Shown here in pieces: positions 10,925-23,410 of a stretch of DNA of 58,695 bases. The stretch comes from Irineochytrium annulatum (taxonomy: Eukaryota > Chytridiomycota > Chytridiomycetes > Chytridiales > Chytridiaceae): positions 1 to 58,695 of the forward strand of contig JADGJL010000041.1 in assembly GCA_027600665.1 (NCBI GenBank), given 5' to 3'. Below the pieces are notes generated by a model. The model had not been told where the DNA came from. It did not search any database and was given only the letters and a program-made list of their open reading frames with translations. The translations under genes and the position numbers were made by a program. The stretch's first letter is position 1, and each line of letters opens with the position of its first letter.

Positions 10925-13918
10925 ATGAATCAACCTGCTCGGACGACTGTAACAACCGCATCCGAATCCCCAGCGACCACCACTCAGCCTTCGTCTTCCG
11001 CCGATTGTTTTCATCAACACCGCCAACACCGTCTCCAGCCCGGGGTGGCCCAACATCAACGTCAATTTTCGAATCAGCAACCAGTCTACCGCGAGTCCTT
11101 GGATCCCGAGCGTTTCTTCAGCAGCAGCGCAAGCACAACTAGCAGGAGCAGTGTTGAGAGCGACGTTGCGAACCAACCTCAGAACCTTCCGGATCTCTCT
11201 TTTCCGGTTCTTGGTACCAGCCTTCCGCATTTCCACAATCACCACCCGCCCCCAAGGGCTGTGACCTCCGGCAGAGTCGTAACGTCTGCAAGCGACATTT
11301 CAGGCCTTCAAGTCTACTTGGGAACTGCTAGGCCCGCTCAATTTACCTCTGCGGTCCCCTCGGGTGGCTTCCACTTCCATCTCCCTGTGGAGGAACATCA
11401 GTTTCCTGACAACACGTTGGTAGCCACCGATATCCAGCGCCAGCACCGCTATACTGCAGCGACTACTTCGTCGCTTGCTTTAACCGGCACCTCTATTCCG
11501 GCATACGATAGGCGCCTACTCTCGACTGTCGACCGATCATCGCCGCCCACCTCACCATCTTCTTCCACTCAGTACTCGATTCTATCGCCCGCCCACCTTA
11601 CCACCAAGGCGAGCGTCCTTTCCGCTTCGGCCTCCGGCACGGCCCCGGCCTTCTCATTTGACTTCGTCTCAGCGGCCGGAATGCAGGAGAGCCCGAGCTC
11701 AGGCGACAACACTGACAACGGACCTTACAGCGGTCAACCGCTGGAGCAACATCACCCTCACCACCAAATATCCATTCTGGGACAACCGCTTGAAGATTTT
11801 CAGCTGATGCCTCCATACTCCGCTGCTTTCGCGCAGGGGCTTGACCCCGAAGGTACATTTGCGTTGTTTGTTTATTTTTTTTCGGTTACATATCGGCAAT
11901 ATTTTTGAAGGTGGTTTTGCGCACATATTCGAAAGATTCTGATGATGTGTTTAGGTGCTAGAGAGGAGCTTTTTACTGAAATTGAACAACAATTTTTTTC
12001 CAAGTTCCTTGACACCCTCATGGACCAAGAACTCCCGAGTGCCGACCCCGCAAATACATCAATAAGCCTTCACCTACCGCTTTCTCTGTCCGACGATTCA
12101 CATGTTGTCACCAACAACGTCGTGCACCCGAATCACCAACAACCGCCGATACATGCCTCCGTAGGCGAAGTTATTGATTTAACGGGCCCAGATTCTCCTC
12201 GACGGCAGTCAAATCGTTATAGCTTCCTGAACACTGGACATTTAGAGAACGAATCTACTGCGGATCTCTCGACTTCGAGCCGAGTCATTCACCATCATCA
12301 CGCAAATACGTTTCATATACACAATGAGACTCCGAGTTCCACAAGCTCGTTTTCTGGTCACGTTAAGCCCGCCACAATCGGGCAACGATATCAATCGCAT
12401 CGCCCTTTTTATGAGCCAATAGTGCGAAATTTCCATACCCAGCCACAAGTCGTATCTTTTCCTGCAAACGAACCTGCACCCACTGTGACAAACCATCAAC
12501 ATCGTTGGATGCCGAATCACGCCCACTCCGATTTAAGTCCCGTTACCGCCCTCCGGCCGCCAATAAAAGATACCGGCGACCTCCGCTCCCTTCCGCCCCC
12601 TTATTCGGTACAAGAGAAGTCGATGGCGAGTCCACCGCCTCCACAGCATGGGCCGGCGTTCCGTCAACAAGCCGATGGCGCCGCCGCGGCCAAAGTCGAA
12701 GGCGTACCGTTGCGCCGCTTCTCGGTTTACGCGGAACCGAGTTTGGCTAGGGGTAGCTCTAAGCCCACAGTTGAATTCGGAACCGAGAGTGAGCGTGTGG
12801 CGATGTATGGCGTTGGGCACCGGGGCGGCACAAGTGGGACAAGCACGGAACCGCATGCTGACGCGCCGGCTATCGACAACACGAGTGGTGGAGAAAAGGG
12901 CGCAGGCGTGGGATCGGCCGGTGGGTTAAGTATGTGGAACCGGAAGCGGAAGTCTGCTGTTGGCCTTGGCGCCGAGAAAGGCGAGCTGTTGGGGTCGAAC
13001 GTTGGAGCAATTAAGGACGAGCCGGATATGAATATCGTTGAGGGATTGGATTCGTCCGCGGTTGGGGGTGCTGCTAGATCGACGAAGCTGCCAAGAAGGT
13101 CTGGGCCACTACCGCCGCCAATTACTACCGTGGGTGCTGGCGTAGGCGTGGACGCGGCAAGCTTATCACCAACGTCAGCGAATCCACTCACACCAACGGG
13201 CGGCGGTGGCGTAGGGCTTGCGTCAGCGACGAGTTTGGCTTCGAGGTCAAAGCGGGGTGGGAAGGAGCTGTTAACGGAAGAAGAGAAACGCGCGAATCAC
13301 ATTATGTCCGAGCAAAAGCGGCGAAATCTTATCCGCACCGGGTTTCAACAGCTTGCGAGCATGGTCCCTGGCTTGAAGGGGGGTACAGCTCAAAGCGCGA
13401 CTGGTTCAACGGCGGGGGGGGCAGGAAGCGGCAGTGGGGGGAGTGGATTAAGCTCAAAGAGTATCATTTTGACAAAGACGGTTGAGTTCATCAAAAGCCT
13501 GGAGAAAAAGAACGACGACATGGAGTTAGGGCTTGCGGAGCTCGAGGAGGAGCTTGAAAGAAAAAGGAGAGCTATGGGTCTTACGGGAGCATCGGTGGGA
13601 GAGGGCGGGCTGGTCGTTGACGGCGGGCCGAGAGCAGTCACTGTTGGCGTTATTCAACAGCAACAGCATCAAAACCCTCTATTCGTTGTCCGGCCTGGAG
13701 GCACGACCGCCGGTTCATCGGAAGGTAGCTCAGCGGCTTCAACCGCGACGTCCTCGCCTCACATCGGCGGGAGGGCCTTGTCAGCCGCAGTAGGAAACGG
13801 CGAGGATGCTTTAAACGGTGTGCCGCATTTGCGCAATAGGACTGTGGACCCGCTTTACGCTCCGGTGGCAAGATTTCAAGTTGTTAAGGATAAGCTTGAG
13901 GAAACGCCGGATACCTAA
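10925..13918 (+). CDS. large bHLH transcription factor with glycine-rich loop
   Basis: Exons 10925-11852 and 11955-13918 (intron 102 bp) encode 963 residues. About 750 residues of His/Ser/Pro/Gln-rich, probably disordered sequence precede one bHLH domain. Its basic region RANHIMSEQKRRNLI has the His, Glu and Arg positions of E-box (CANNTG) binders, and helix 2 is SKSIILTKTVEFIKSLEKKN. A leucine/glutamate-rich coil (MELGLAELEEELERKRR) extends helix 2, as in bHLH-zip proteins. The loop between helices is expanded to about 35 residues, nearly all Gly, Ser, Ala and Thr. The closest overall look is to fungal Ino4-like or Mlx/Max-like factors; which one cannot be decided. The ATG at 10925 is the first in this frame; a frame-continuous GTG lies at 10817. 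It converges with SKI3. Confidence 0.85.
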
Positions 13919-14066
13919 GGAGTGTTGATGTTGAGGGCTGCTTGGTTAATTTTTTTGCAATGGCAGGGGTTTTGTTTATTGAGAACAATAGATGCTGGAT
14001 AAGTTATCATTCCATCTTTTACAAATATAAATAGCATCTTCTGTATGACTTAGACGTCGGGTTCCC

Positions 14067-17000
14067 TTAGAATGAGTGCTCCGCTAACCCCTTCCGAATG
14101 CGAGGTTCTGCGGTACCACCCCTCGATATGACAACCAGCCGTAATAAACTTTCCATCGCCACTGCCTGCTGCAAGGTCGAATCCAAGTGTTGAATCTGCG
14201 TTCGAACGCAGAGAAATGCCGCTGCTAACTGCCCTGCGGTCATGTATACTTGCATGAGCTCCTATTACATACTTAGCGCCAAGAATGCCGATTCAGTCAT
14301 ACCTCCAAAATAAGAACATCACCCGGCAATATATGTAATGCGGTCTTCAATACCTCGACGGCATTTCCAAGCTCACCGCCTACCACGAATGCGCGTGCGG
14401 ATATAGTTACGGCGGCTAAACGGATATTCCACTTGCCCTCCGTCGTCTCTTTAATAACAGCGTCTGCAATCCCAACGGCAGTTTGCAGCATATTCCGTCG
14501 GACATCGTCAGTCCCCTGATGAGGTATTGACGACCGAATCACGAGGCAGTCCGCATGTAACAAACGCGCCCATAACTCAGTCATCTCCCCCTTCTTTGTT
14601 AACTTAAGGCACACGGCCACTATCCGTTCCACCACTTTGAAAAGGCTGAGAAGTACATCGTCCATTGATTTGGAGGCGATAGCAACCGCAATGCGTTGCC
14701 GAACTGCGATGCCAACTCGCAGCCAACCGCCGGAATCGGATGGGTTGCAGCGTACCGGCCTCGACAAAAGCTTTAGCGGTAAGGTCGTCCTCTCTCCTGC
14801 TACGCAAACAGCCTCCCCGAAGGCGCTGCAAATCTGATGCCAACTCATGGCCTCCACGTTGAGCGTAGTGGAACCTTTGTCGGTAAGCAAACCCGGTAAG
14901 AGAAATCCGCGCGGAACCGCTCTGTATGGCATTAATTTCGCATCAAAGTTACAAAAAGGATTATACGGGAATAGCCACAAACCTGCATATCGACAGGGAT
15001 AGTGCGGCCCGGAAAGACGAACACCACGGCTTGGCATGGAGGGCTTTCGAAATTTCCCTGGCACTGAAAACGGCATTTCCTCTGACAATTGCGATATTAC
15101 TGTATATCCAGCACTTGTTACTGATAAAATCTTCCTCCACATCCGGTGGCTGAATTCTTAAAGATCGAATGGCGGTATGAAGAATGTCGTCATCTCCGAA
15201 AATTACGCCAAAGGCAGCTAACGCATAAATGCTGCTCGTATGTGCGCGTGGCGATGCAGCACTGCAAAATCAAGTTACATATTGAAAAGGAATTGTTTCA
15301 GACCTCTGGAGAAGAAAGCGTAACGAGAGGTCAATAGACTCTTTACTTCCGATCGAGTACAGCACTTTACAGACAAATAGGGAAATATCAGCCTGAATAC
15401 TACTGTTTAAGGCGGTATAATGACTCGAATGCAACATGGTTTGAAGTAGGGTTAAGCTTTCCTGAACTTCACCGCAAAAGAAAAACGATATTCCCTTCAG
15501 TAAAGTCGCAAAAACATCCTCCCTATGTCCAGAAAGGATCTTGTCGCACTCAGCGATGCACTCCGCATACTTTTCGCTTAAAATCAAAGAACGACAGTAA
15601 TTCTTGGCCACAACCAAGAAGCTGTAATTAAAAGGTCGCGTGGCGTCAACGGCTTCCAGCGCTTTACAAAACGCAGTTGATGCAGAGACGCAATCGTTCT
15701 GCTGTTCTAACATGAGTCCCAACAGATTTAAAGCCGCTGCATCATTTGGCGTCCGCTCCAGATACTTGAGTAAGCTAATAATGGAGGGGGACAGGCAGCT
15801 TGCGTCGACGTCAGGCCGAGCAACTGCCATCACATACGACTGATGAGAGAACTGGTACTGAATTTCGAGCTAAGAACGGTTAAGAACGAAAGGCGAAAGT
15901 AGCGGTAACCGTATTTATCCCTCCTACATCTCTTGCTTCCTGAAGAAAATCAACGACTTCAGCGCTGGATAAGAAGTACTTTCCAAGCAGCCCTAACGGC
16001 CACTCGGGGTCCGATAGCAAACACTGAGACACAGCATCCGACGCGAGCTGTCGGTCTTGCAGGTGGATTGCGAAATATCCAAGGTTACACCATGTCTTTG
16101 CCTTCGGCAGCGTAAGCTTAGCATTACGACGCTTGTTTACCTTCCCAAACGCATCCGTGGCTGTGACTAACGCATGCCACGAGATTACCCGGTCGGTGTC
16201 GGCCGCAAAGACTCCTAAAGCACTCCAAAATATTCCGGATCTAGGCAGGAGTCGCAAAGTATTTCGAATTGCGCCAATACATAAAGCTAAGTACTTCCGT
16301 CTGAATATACTTGATACCGTTTCGCTGATGTAAAAGCAACAAATGCTGACATCGTGCCAATAACTTGAGCTAACTTCCTTGTTGATGTTCTCGTCGCATC
16401 CCGCAGCGAGACATCCCACTGCGCGGCTGAAGCAAACAAGCGCCAGGAATAAGACTTTCCCGCTTGGCGATTGATGGGAAGATATGTCAGTTCTTAACAA
16501 ATTGAAGTTTAACTCCGATCGCAATATCAGTGACAATGTGTCTGTGTCTAAGTGTTCACAAAGTGAAGCCCCAAGGGTGTAAGCAAATATACACGTATCG
16601 CCTAACAATTTATAAAACGTGTGCCCCCTTTCCTGTTCCGCTAAGAAATTCGCAAACGTCGAAATTAAATCGTTCAACGAGTCTATGCTGCGTCGAAACG
16701 CTCCGTCTTTAAAGCATTCCCTTGCTTTGCTTAATAAGCAGTCTCCCAATCCCATTAAACACGTCTTTAATAATGTTTCCCCAAGCGAAGCGTCGGCTGC
16801 CAGTAAACAGTCACGGAAATAACAAGCAGCCTCTTCAAAAGCGAGCATTTTTTTGTAAATAAACGCGACTTGCAGTTTCACCGTTAACGATTGTGGATTC
16901 AAAGATAATGCCCGCAGAAATGCCTTTCTCGCTGCCAGCAGCTTGCCTGCGCAAACGTACGCGCATCCAAGCCCTTCCCAAGTACGTGAATCCGATGAGT

Positions 17001-19193
17001 CTAACCGGAGAGACGTCAGAAAATACGCAATTGATTCATCATAGTGCCCATCGTTCTGAAAATAGCTTAAAATGCAGTTTCACACGCGTGACGTTGGACG
17101 CACATAATAAAGTACACCCAATTGTTTAACATTCCAAGACGAGCGAGGCGAAACTGCTGTAAAAGACAGCAGTGCCAACTTTGCAAACTCAATATTACCG
17201 CCGTCCAGGTAAAGGCTGACAAGCCCAGCAACGGCTGCTTCGTCCGTCGAATCCAGGTGAATCGCCTTTTGGAAGCACTTGATAGCCCTCGCGAAATCTC
17301 CCTCAAAATCCTTGCAATAGGATCCCAAGGCAGTAAAAATAGGTCCAAAGCGCGGGTTAAGCTTTGCCGCCCGAAGCAAATTCTGTAACGCTTCACCTGA
17401 TTTCGCCCCATCTATATCATTTAGCCTGAGTGAAGGCGAATGTCCAACCGTTCATCCGCATAAGCAATAATCCCATTAGGTAGTGCGCTAGAAAGTACTC
17501 CTCCTGGCTAAGGGCCTTCGAAAGCGCCTGTTCGGCCTTTTCCAATTCGTTTCGCATGAGATATGCCCAGCCCAATTGGGTGTGTGCTCTAAAGTCATTC
17601 GATGCATCCCTTAGAGCAGCTTCCAAACATATAATTGAGTCTCCATAATCGTTAAGTACTCGCAAGCAAGTGCCTTTACCCTGCATCAACATTATTTTAT
17701 GCAATACAAAGCCCCAAATACATACCAACATTGCGGGGCCATAGAGTAGGGGTGTTGATAAAATTTCGTCATAGATCTCTACAGCTTGTTGACAAAAAGT
17801 TTGCCCCAATCCAACGAGGGCGTCAGCTTTATATCGCTTGATTGAAAGAAGTGAGATTGCTAGGTCAGCCGAAGTTCTTATTTGAAATTCGGAAGCTAAT
17901 TCTTCGGCTCTGCAGGCACAAGCAAAGGCACTTTTAAATTCCATAGACTCCGTATAAACAGCCGCTAGCACGTGATGTACAATAATTGATTCGGAGAACG
18001 GCTTCACCGTCAACTGCGATCGATTAAACATAGTTTAATTGCCGGACGTTACGTCGATAGCCTTTAAGTCATTTGCAACATCTCTTCTTCCACTCCAGTC
18101 CAGACACAACTTCGCTATTATCCCAATTGGTTCCTCACGTAGCAAAGTGATTGCTTGCCTCAAGATCGACGACGACTCGAATCGCTCTAACGACTTAAGA
18201 AAAGACGAGAGCAAGACAAAAGTACATACCTAGAATATCATCGGTTTTTGCAATCAAAATCTCGAATGCAAGAGAGCAAGGTACATTTTGCTTAAGAAGA
18301 TTGGTAGCAGCCATCGTACATTTAGCAAACAAATCGCCTTTTACAGCAGCCTCAACGTAATTTAACTTCGTCCACGCAAAATCAAGAAATTTTCGTAAAA
18401 CGTCAGCGGATTTGTTCAAGTCAATCACTTTTTCGTATATCAGGTCCAGCTGTTTTTGAGGTGTGAATAAGGCATAGCAGGAACCGGTATGTCTTACAGG
18501 AGACGAGGTGTACACACTCTTTTTCGCTGCTTCTGTGGTGGCCGCGATGCTTTGAGCCCCTAGTTTTCTTCGACGCGATTCGACCTCGGACCTGATGGCT
18601 TCGGCGTCAACCAACTCCTGTAGGGCCGCCGCCCGTTTCCACAGGCCGACGGCTTTGTCAACGTCATCTGCAACTTCGGCTAACTCTCGAAGGACAAGGA
18701 CCGCTTCAGCCTTTCGATTTGACTTTTCCATTGTGTCGAGTAATTTTAGGGTCGTCTCCTCCCATTTTTTTTCATCTGACCTTTTGACGCAAGGATCAGC
18801 CGTGTTACCAAAGAAAAACTCTTACCTTTTGTGATAAGTCCGTAGCATTTCTAATGCTGATATCATCTCACTCGTGTTTTCCACTTTCTCACTCAGATTC
18901 AATAACCCCTAAATATCATTTATTTGCGATCTTCCAAAAACGAAGGGACGCTGAGCATCGGGTACCTGGTAAGCGAGCAAATTTTCTGGGCATGCGTTGA
19001 TAGCCGCCAAGTACATGGCCTTGCTCTTCTCAAACTCGCCTAGTCCCAACAGGCTCAATCCCGAAAATACCAATGCATTATAGTTCAAAGCATCCGACGT
19101 CAATATGTCGGAGCAAATTGCATGCGCGGCGGCGAAATCCTTACTCTCGATGGCGGCCCGGGCTTCTTTCAACCTTTTCTTGTTGTCACTCAT
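14067..19193 (-). CDS. SKI3: Ski3/TTC37-like TPR scaffold of the SKI complex
   Basis: Ski3 is the tetratricopeptide scaffold that joins the Ski2 helicase and Ski8 and feeds RNA to the cytoplasmic exosome. A long run of minus-strand exons encodes roughly 1,550 residues, near the size of human TTC37. The N-terminus (exon 19193-18966) has the first TPR: KEARAAIESKDFAAAHAICS, NALVFSGLSLLGLGEFEKSK, ending AYQ at the splice site; the next exon continues GLLNLSEKVE. Further TPR signatures occur throughout, for example AHTQLGWAYLMRNELEKAEQ (17.5 kb), SAFTALGSYCKDFE-like and NAEAVAGLVSLYL-like helices (17.1-17.4 kb), AALNLLGLMLEQQND (15.7 kb) and KTWCNLGYFAIHLQDRQLAS (16.0 kb). The final 41-bp intron is 14302-14262 and the last exon ends at 14067. 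Most internal splice sites were not resolved, so the exact protein is uncertain; the family call rests on size and TPR layout. Confidence 0.8.
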
Positions 19194-19397
19194 AACTGAT
19201 CACTCCGCGGAACGCGTCAAGGCGTGGAGCTCCTGAGAGACGTTGAGATAAAGAAGAAGAAGAAAGCGCACTAAATATTGAAGGGCAATACAGGGACAAG
19301 AGAGAAAATTGAGCACTCACAGGATAGTGGGGGAGTTCTGGGTGGCTTGGCTGCAAATGTTTCAAACGCAACACACTATCAAACCTTGGGGTGAGGT
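19194..19397. promoter_or_regulatory. shared head-to-head promoter region of SKI3 and PPP1R21-like genes
   Basis: Only 204 bp separate the two divergent start codons, so both promoters and 5' leaders must overlap here. The segment contains GA-rich and CT-rich runs but no clear TATA box. Confidence 0.5.
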
Positions 19398-21523
19398 ATG
19401 ACTGCCCGCACGGTCTCCTTGGAGGAGTTCTCTGTTGTCAAGGCCCAACTCGTCATTCTCAAAAAGGCTCTTTTGGATGTACAATGCCAATCGCACAACC
19501 TTCACTGAAGCTTGCAGGAGCAAACTAACGCGAAGTCGCTCGCTGGGCAACTAAAGGCCAAGGAGCAGAAGCTACGGGATTGCCTCCAACAGCTGGACCT
19601 CCAGACGCACCACAATGAAATCCTCACGAAGAGAATTGATTCCCTTCGCGAGGAAATGAAGGCGAAGCCACCGCGGTCCAGGAGGAAGTCAAGCTCCGTG
19701 GAACCCAGCACCGAGGTTCTTAGCGCGGAGTTGGAAGCGAAGATTTTAGAAAATGGTCAACGCGATACCTCATGAGCCATAGCGCAAATAGTTTTTTAAT
19801 TGCGTGGCTTTTAAACAGAACAGCTGCATGAACGCATAGCGGATTTGCATGTTGAGAATTCGGATCTTTCCTCTCGGCTTGGCAGTCTTGGGGCTAAAGT
19901 GATTGATTTGCAGGTAAGCGATTAAACGTGATAGTTGTTAATGTCAACGTAGGAAGCAGTTGGTCATTTAGAGTCTGAGCGCGATCATTTCTCCCTTGAG
20001 CTGAGGCAATACCGGTTATCGCACCGAGCCCGGACCGAGGAATTTGAGGAGCTTCTATTCGTCGTACAGGGTGGAACAGCGATATCGCTCTCAACCTTGC
20101 CTGAAACTGTGGATGGGTGCAGTGAAGATGTTATGGAATTCTGCAGGTCATTTCTTGCGGACTACCATGATGCCTTTTGTGAATTTTTTGATGCGCCGTT
20201 GTCGATCGAGCTGGTTTCGGATCGCAACCTTACCATTGCTGGCCAGCTTCTGGAGTTTTCGACACATCTGGCAACGGTCGCATCACATCAGGTGAAAATT
20301 TTGGACGCACGGCAACTGAAGTCGGTGAACTGCGACGATCTTTGGAATAAGTTTCTGAGTGCCGATCTGGTTTGCCTCGCCGACATCGTTTCGAGTATAT
20401 CGAAATGTTTATGTTTGCATGAAGGTTAGCGGCTTCCAGGCACTTTCCGTCCCGTGACGTTTGCACAGAAGCACCTGTACACTCCTTCGACCGTTTCTCC
20501 GCGGAACAGCACGTCTTCTATTATGTATCTAATCTGAAATTTCGCATTGAGGGTAATGCTTCCACAAAGATTAGTCTCACAGCCTTGCGAAGCTTTGAAA
20601 AGGCACTGGCAGCTTAACATCAAGACTTATCCGCCATCTTCGCTCCTATCGAAATTATGTATCTCAATTGATAATATTCGCAGTTTCGGCGTTGTGGACT
20701 TGAGCGACTGGGCTGGTAAGAGAACCAACTTTAATGGTCTAATTTTGCAAGAACCTGCGGCAAACTTAACTCGTCGGCTGCAAGAGCTTAATTTGCTAGA
20801 AGCTAGAAGTGTTATCAGTCGGAAGTGGGCTGCAATGGTTGGTTGCGTGTGCGGTCCACAAATAATCATATGTCAGAGCGAAATTGCCGCCACGAATATT
20901 ACACCGACTTCTTTCGACCCGTCTTTCTCTGATCCTGCTGCCTTCGTTCCAGCGAATGCTGTCGACTTGCAATCCCGGTCACGTTTTGCTACGATTGAGA
21001 CGCAAACCGACATCGCGTGCGTTGCTGTTCATGGATGTCAAGATGAGGAGGTAAGTTTGCCGTCTAGCCCGGTTGCGAAAGACGTTTGTGATGCAAGGGT
21101 TGGGAGACTAAAAGAAGGCCACCCCAGGTCGGCAAGCCGCCCATTATGAACCTGCCAACCGGTAGTCTCGTTAGCGCCCTCCCTTTCATCGTGCCGGTAC
21201 CGGAAAAGGGTAATTCGTCGAGACCCGATGGCACTGGGCCAGATGCAGACGGGCCGTCGGTAAACATGAGGGCAGCTAACGCGGAGTCACCCATGTCGAT
21301 GGCAGGCGCACCTGATGTTATAAGAAGCGTCAAGCCAGGATTGCAGCTTTCTTTAACAGCGGCAGTTGAGCTCGGAGGAGTCTCCGCTGGACGACCGCTT
21401 GTAATTCGCAGGGAGTTCGGTATTTGGGATGACCGAACTGTCGACTTCTTGTTACAGGAGCTCCAAATTTCAGAGGCAAAAACAGCTCGATTAGAAAAAA
21501 TTATAGATAATGTCAATTCGTAA
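19398..21523 (+). CDS. PPP1R21: PPP1R21-like KLRAQ-domain coiled-coil protein
   Basis: In animals PPP1R21 is a protein phosphatase 1 regulator and a core subunit of the FERRY complex, a Rab5 effector that carries mRNA on early endosomes. Exon 1 is 19398-19478 (VVKAQLVILKKALLD), spliced to an exon at 19518 (EQTNAKSLAGQLKAKEQKLR). This follows the animal N-terminus LRAQNQVLKKGVVDEQANSAA residue by residue in pattern. Later exons give EAKILENEQLHERIADLH and a second coiled coil (HLESERDHFSLELRQYR), then a helical region (SFLADYHDAFCEFFD) and a final coiled coil FLLQELQISEAKTARLEKII. Exons after about 20.4 kb are approximate; the protein is about 550-600 residues against 780 in human. It is divergent from SKI3 and convergent with the RGS gene. 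Confidence 0.75.
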
Positions 21524-21723
21524 TCTCAATTTATTGTTTCAGAACAAAGTGGGCAACGTTACTTATATGTTATTAACATATCTCCGAAAGTGATAAATAC
21601 GTAATGACGTGCTTGCAACCAGAGAATATGAAGGCTGACAAGGATAGAAGCATTCTCGTCTACCAAAAGGAAAGGAAGCCGTGTAATACAATGCTTAATC
21701 CCCCACCCACGCTCCGAAGGTGG

Positions 21724-22837
21724 TCATAAAATAAGCCCTATACGCTCCATAAGAAGAGCTGGCACCTTAGATCGAAGAGCAACATTCCTTTTGGTGCTCT
21801 GCGTCGCGGCGTCATTTCCCAAGTAACATTTGGTAAGGACGTGATGAATGCGTTGCTTGAAGATGGCAACTTTCGCGTCGGTTATAACTACAGAGTTGCC
21901 TAGGTCGTTCTCCATCTCCTTCCACGCGCTCGCTTTCCGGAAATTCTCAAATGCGTTGTCTAAAAGAACAAGCGCTTCCTCCTTTGCAGGAACGAAACAA
22001 CATCGTAAGCCCTGCTGAATTCCATCGATGACCTGACGCCGGGCCCGATATGACGCATTTACTTCCAAAAGAGAAGCCGCCGCAAGGTACGTGTTAAATA
22101 GCGTTCGCGCATTCTGATTCTGCTCGAAAGTACTCGCGAAAAGCGTTTCTTCAAAAGATTGAACATCCAGCGCGAAGAACTTGGGGAACATCATAGGGAG
22201 GTAAGGGGAAAAGCTTGGAAGGCATCAGAAAACTTACCAATATCTCCGATCGATACTCTCCAAGAAGGTAGGCCAAAAAGTAGCAGAGAGGTAATTTGCT
22301 GGACAGCAAGGCATTGAGACCACTTTGAGATTGCCCAATTTCCTTTACCGGGATGTCGACTCCCGCATCATCACCAAGCAGACTAGCCAGCTTTTTGAGC
22401 GTCCGATAAGGCTGCAGCGGCACCAGCACGGGCAGGGCTTTCCCTGAGGACGGCGGCGACGGCCATGACATGGCCTCCAATGACAGAGCATCTATAGCGT
22501 CGGCGGTAAAAGTCGCTGATCGTATCGCTTCGGAAGAGGAACTCGTAGCTGCTGGCGACGTTGTCCTTTGCGTCCAGTAGCTCGCTATCGGCTTGTCAGT
22601 CAAGGCGTCGCTGGCTAAAGATTGCGTTGGAATTGTAGGAGGCGATGCATGCCCATGGTCTTCACGGGAAGCCAAATGTTTGCGGGCCGCGGAAGTCGAA
22701 GGAAGGCCGTAGAAGGCCTTGAGCTTCGAAGAGGAGCCAGAGCCTGACGATATGAGGATTGACGGCTCGCCAAAAAAGCGGACGATCTTGTTCTTGCTCT
22801 CGACATCGCGGGCGTGGAACAACGGGCTTGAGAGCAT
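21724..22837 (-). CDS. RGS-domain protein
   Basis: RGS domains bind G-alpha subunits and speed GTP hydrolysis. Two exons, 22837-22238 and 22179-21724 (58-bp intron), give 351 residues. The N-terminal 140 or so are Ser/Ala-rich linker. The RGS fold starts near residue 145: LASLLGDDAG, LPLCYFLAYLLGEYRSEILFF, the acidic helix LDVQSFEETLF, TLFNTYLAAASLLEVNAS and the C-terminal helix LLDNAFENFRKASAWKEME. The pattern F/Y-xx-FL...E...L-F...VQ-F fits RGS well, with Asn in LEVNAS at the usual NxS position. The ATG at 22837 is the first; the frame is open upstream without another ATG. No DEP, PX or membrane segment is visible. The nearest animal or fungal subfamily cannot be chosen. Confidence 0.75.
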
Positions 22838-23410
22838 GATGATTGATGACCTCTTCAGCCTTTCACCATCCGCAAACTTCCTCCGTCGTGTTTCGCAAAG
22901 TGACACAAAAATTATATGCTCGTTTCATCCCATCACACCTGAATTCCTGCAACCAAGACCACGCGGTGGAGAAGGATTTGGCCGGTTGACAGGCAAGCTT
23001 TGCAGATGGTCGCGTTGAAAACGAGCTTTACGATGTGCTGCATGGACCCGATGAGGATGGTATTAGCTGCACGCACAAGCGTAACCATAATACAATTCAA
23101 ATTTGTTTTATGATCAATATCGTACACAAGATGCATCGGCCATGAATCTAGCGTAGCCGACGTTAGCTTTTATGGTAGGGTAACTCAATGGTGCCGCGAC
23201 GATCAGGTGCCAAACGATTCCGAAACAGCGAAAGGCCTTGAAAAGTACTCCCCGTCATTGTTTTAAGTGTTGTCTGGTGGCTCATTGTCCCTCGTACTTC
23301 CTTTTATGGATAGCATGTCACACACAAAGGAAGGACAGCATCCTTTAAATATCCGCCAAAAATCGCGATGTAGCGCATCACTGCTGACTATCGCAATTCC
23401 ACACTCCGCA
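22838..23410. other. intergenic with a degenerate copy of the small peptide exon
   Basis: No intact gene was found between the RGS start and the small secreted peptide gene. At 23005-23054 the plus strand holds a sequence clearly related to the second exon of the downstream peptide, described separately. Confidence 0.5.
23001..23057 (+). pseudogene. degenerate second copy of the cysteine-peptide exon
   Basis: The stretch begins with a splice-acceptor-like TTTGCAG at 22999-23005 followed by ATGGTCGCGTT, and ends with ATGTGCTGCATGGACCCGATGA. The intact gene has CAG|ATGGTCTCGTT and ATGTACTGCATGGACCCGATGA at 23541-23608. Between these two anchors this copy is about 20 bases shorter and shifts frame. 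No signal-peptide exon was found upstream. It is best read as a decayed tandem duplicate about 550 bp away from the functional copy. Confidence 0.55.
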
